Shown: in pieces, positions 51,843 through 53,410 of the stretch
Position numbering within the stretch: position 1 is the first letter of the stretch
How the letters are laid out: each line of letters begins with the position of its first letter
Assembly: GCA_035301025.1 (NCBI GenBank)
Contig: DATGUV010000034.1
Span: 1 to 53,410, forward strand
Source: CALAMD01 sp035301025
Lineage (GTDB): Bacteria > Bacillota > Bacilli > Bacillales > Amphibacillaceae
Direction: 5' to 3'
Length of the DNA: 53,410 nt
Made by a program: the position numbers and the translations under genes
The notes under the pieces: model-generated
Database searches by the model: none
Told to the model about the DNA's origin: nothing
What the model saw: the letters and a program-made list of their open reading frames with translations, nothing else

Positions 51843-52562
51843 ATGAGTAAAAGATTATTATTAATTGGAGCAAGCGGCGAAATTGGAAAAGCCATCGCCA
51901 GGGATGCTGTAAAACAAGGATATTCGCTTATATTACATTATCATTCCAATGAGCAAACAATGAAAGATCTTGTACAGGAATTACCTGTAGATACTATTGA
52001 AGCAATTATCCAAGCTGATTTAACTTCTCACAAGGGTGTTCAAGGTATTTTAGAGCGAGTTGCAGCGTTTACTATTGATGCGATTGTCTTTGCCAGTGGG
52101 ACCGCATCCTATGGATTATTCCAAGATTGTTCCCATAAAGACCGAGAAAATATGTTGTATTTACATGTGCAAGCACCTTTAGAAATTACGCAAGCCTTAT
52201 TGCCTGCGATGATTCGAGAACAACAGGGACGTATCTTGTTTATAACGTCAATTTGGGGCTCTGTAGGCGCAAGTAACGAAGTTTTATACTCAACGGTTAA
52301 GGGTGCACAAAATAGTTTTATACGGGCTTTATCTAAAGAAATGGGGCCATCTGGAATTTATGTCAATGGAGTAAGCCCTGGGTTTATTGATACAAAAATG
52401 AATGCACATATAGCGGTAGAAGAACGGCAAGCAATTGAGGACGATATTCCGCTTCAGCGTGCTGGAACAAGTGAAGAGGTAGCTCATGTTGTCTCATTTT
52501 TACTCGATGAGCGTTCTTCATATATTCAAGGGGAAATTATTAAAGTGACTGGTGGATGGTAA
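51843..52562 (+). CDS. ymfI: SDR-family oxidoreductase (YmfI-like)
   Basis: A 239-residue short-chain dehydrogenase/reductase. The NAD(P)-binding motif is LLIGASGEIGKAIARD near the start, the Ser lies in ILFITSIWGSVGA, and the YxxxK is YSTVKG, with YVNGVSPGFIDTKM. FabG-like 3-oxoacyl reductase is the nearest broad class; substrate unknown. ATG 51843 has TAGGTGAG at 51831-51839. In B. subtilis ymfI lies downstream of spoIIIE after other ymf genes; those are absent here. Confidence 0.82.
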   Translation: MSKRLLLIGASGEIGKAIARDAVKQGYSLILHYHSNEQTMKDLVQELPVDTIEAIIQADLTSHKGVQGILERVAAFTIDAIVFASGTASYGLFQDCSHKDRENMLYLHVQAPLEITQALLPAMIREQQGRILFITSIWGSVGASNEVLYSTVKGAQNSFIRALSKEMGPSGIYVNGVSPGFIDTKMNAHIAVEERQAIEDDIPLQRAGTSEEVAHVVSFLLDERSSYIQGEIIKVTGGW

Positions 52563-52613
52563 CAAACACACGAATTACATTTAATGTGTGCTAATTTTCC
52601 ACGCGAATGCATC

Positions 52614-52625
52614 AATTTCATAATA
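52614..52625 (+). repeat. AATTTCATAATA 12-mer, copy 3
   Basis: Exact copy of the 12-mer at 41893-41904 and 51719-51730, located downstream of the SDR gene. Confidence 0.4.
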
Positions 52626-52670
52626 CATTAATCGCAAAGAAAATCCGAACATTCATATTAAGGGGAGTTA

Positions 52671-52838
52671 GCTTGGAATATAGGCGGCTGCTTTCCGCGG
52701 GCAGCTATTGAGCCTCCTCGAAACTAAGGAAGGTCGACTAAAACCGGCCTTTGCGGCCAACGTCGACATACCCTTTGCCAGGGCAGGGTCTCAACGAGGC
52801 TTTTTCTCCCGCAGGAGTCATCCGCCTATATTCCAAGC
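52671..52838. repeat. 168-bp palindromic repeat element with 17-bp perfect ends
   Basis: GCTTGGAATATAGGCGG (52671-52687) is the exact reverse complement of 52822-52838. The interior is much richer in G+C than the flanks and holds nested repeats: CCGGCC-TTT-GCGGCC near 52744-52757, GTCGAC at 52733-52738 and 52762-52767, and GAGCCTC near 52710 against CGAGGCTT near 52795. The pattern TTTCCGCGGGC...GAGCCTCCTCG...CCCGCAGGAGTC resembles dispersed elements I recall from many Bacillaceae genomes. No coding capacity. Confidence 0.75.
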
Positions 52839-52970
52839 AATCATATTTACGTTACACAACCGAATAATAACGTCAATTTTAATTGTATTGTTCCGATTTT
52901 CCGCTCAAATAAGCAATTATGAAATTGATTCAAGTAATTGAAAAACACTCAACAATAGTATACCTAAAAC
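52839..52970. other. Intergenic region between the palindromic repeat and lysS
   Basis: About 130 AT-rich bases with no gene or strong signal seen. It lies between convergent transcription units. Confidence 0.5.
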
Positions 52971-53012
52971 TAAATAAATCATCCCACCTATTATATGTCT
53001 AAGTGGGATGAT
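52971..53012 (-). terminator. Intrinsic terminator of lysS
   Basis: ATCATCCCAC (52978-52987) pairs with GTGGGATGAT (53003-53012). On the minus strand the stem is followed by TTATTTA. It lies 5 bases past the lysS stop. Confidence 0.75.
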
Positions 53013-53017
53013 CTCTA

Positions 53018-53410
53018 TTATCTATGACGCATTTGCGGGAACAATAGTACGTCGCGAATGGATGGTGCGTTTGTTAATAACATAACCAGTCGGTCGATTC
53101 CTATTCCAAGTCCGCCAGTTGGTGGCATTCCATATTCAAGTGCTTCGATAAAGTCTTCATCCATAAGATGAGCTTCATCATTTCCTTGTTCTCTTTCTGC
53201 AACTTGTGCTTCAAAACGCTCCCGTTGATCGATTGGATCATTTAATTCTGTAAATGCGTTTGCGTGTTCTCTGCCAACAATGAACAATTCAAAACGATCT
53301 GTAAATCGTTCGTCTTCTTTATTCATTTTTGCAAGTGGTGAAATTTCTACGGGATGACCATAAATAAATGTTGGTTCAATAAGTTTTTCTTCAACAACTT
53401 GTTCGAAAAA
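53018..53410 (-). CDS. lysS: Lysyl-tRNA synthetase, class II, C-terminal part (5' end outside window)
   Basis: The minus-strand frame is open to the right edge and gives about 130 C-terminal residues. It has FIYGHPVEISPLAK, then RFTDRFELFIVGREHANAFT and, near the end, class II motif 3 PTGGLGIGIDRLVMLLTNAP with the C-terminal LLFPQMRHR. It charges tRNA-Lys. It is convergent with the SDR gene. In B. subtilis lysS lies elsewhere (near ftsH), so location here is unlike that genome. The in-frame Met at 53326 is internal. Confidence 0.95.
   Translation of the reverse strand, partial: FFEQVVEEKLIEPTFIYGHPVEISPLAKMNKEDERFTDRFELFIVGREHANAFTELNDPIDQRERFEAQVAEREQGNDEAHLMDEDFIEALEYGMPPTGGLGIGIDRLVMLLTNAPSIRDVLLFPQMRHR

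Noticed and set aside
52708..52941. 77-codon open frame in the last intergenic region
   Set aside because: It is the translation of the palindromic repeat and has no SD or family resemblance.
1..53410. CRISPR arrays, tRNA/rRNA genes, insertion sequences, prophage or defence genes
   Set aside because: I looked for regular spaced repeats, cloverleaf-like segments, transposase or phage proteins and found none; apart from one palindromic repeat the window is conserved core chromosome.

Overview
The window is a stretch of core chromosome from a low-GC, endospore-forming, flagellated Gram-positive bacterium of the family Bacillaceae. Evidence for this is the Bacillus-type fla/che operon (FliY, CheC, CheD, SwrB), the sporulation genes dpaA/dpaB, ymxH, tepA and spoIIIE, the Gram-positive PolC polymerase, and strong AGGAGG ribosome-binding sites with frequent GTG and TTG starts. 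Gene order is close to Bacillus subtilis but has several absences typical of divergent or halophilic relatives (Oceanobacillus/Virgibacillus/Pontibacillus-like). I cannot name the genus from sequence alone.

Layout. (1) 1-20658: the distal half of the fla/che operon on the + strand, from the 3' end of fliK through flgD, a small flagellar-operon protein, flgE, swrD, fliL, fliM, fliY, cheY, fliZ, fliP, fliQ, fliR, flhB, flhA, flhF, flhG, cheB, cheA, cheW, cheC, cheD and sigD, then a FapA/DUF342 gene, a small Bacillaceae hypothetical and swrB. (2) 20659-31990: rpsB, tsf, pyrH, frr, uppS, cdsA, rseP and polC, without the usual dxr and proS. (3) 31991-41768: the transcription/translation block rimP, nusA, rnpM, ylxQ, infB, ylxP, rbfA, truB, ribF, rpsO and pnp. 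(4) 41769-49229: sporulation and diaminopimelate/dipicolinate genes, namely a ylxY-type deacetylase homologue, ymxH, dpaA, dpaB, asd, dapG, dapA, tepA and ylzJ. (5) 49230-53410: spoIIIE/ftsK, an SDR gene (ymfI-like), a 168-bp palindromic repeat, and the 3' end of a convergent lysS.

How the genes work together. The first block builds the flagellar hook, switch complex and export gate, adds the chemotaxis excitation/adaptation machinery, and ends with SigD, which switches on late flagellar genes. The second and third blocks supply translation, RNA turnover, replication and membrane-lipid functions. In the fourth block Asd, DapG and DapA make dihydrodipicolinate. DapB (not in the window) leads this toward lysine and peptidoglycan, while DpaA/DpaB oxidise it to dipicolinic acid for the spore core.

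No undescribed multi-gene system (defence island, prophage, biosynthetic cluster) is visible. The most interesting signals are in the non-coding parts: a hairpin between a Shine-Dalgarno and the swrD start, a leader mini-ORF with a hairpin before flgE, a dyad over the rimP-nusA promoter followed by tandem hairpins, a recurrent CCCTTG hairpin without a U-tract before polC and spoIIIE, candidate sporulation-sigma promoters (sigma-E, sigma-K, sigma-G) in front of the matching sporulation genes, and a 168-bp perfectly ended palindromic element. All were read by eye, with no folding or database search.
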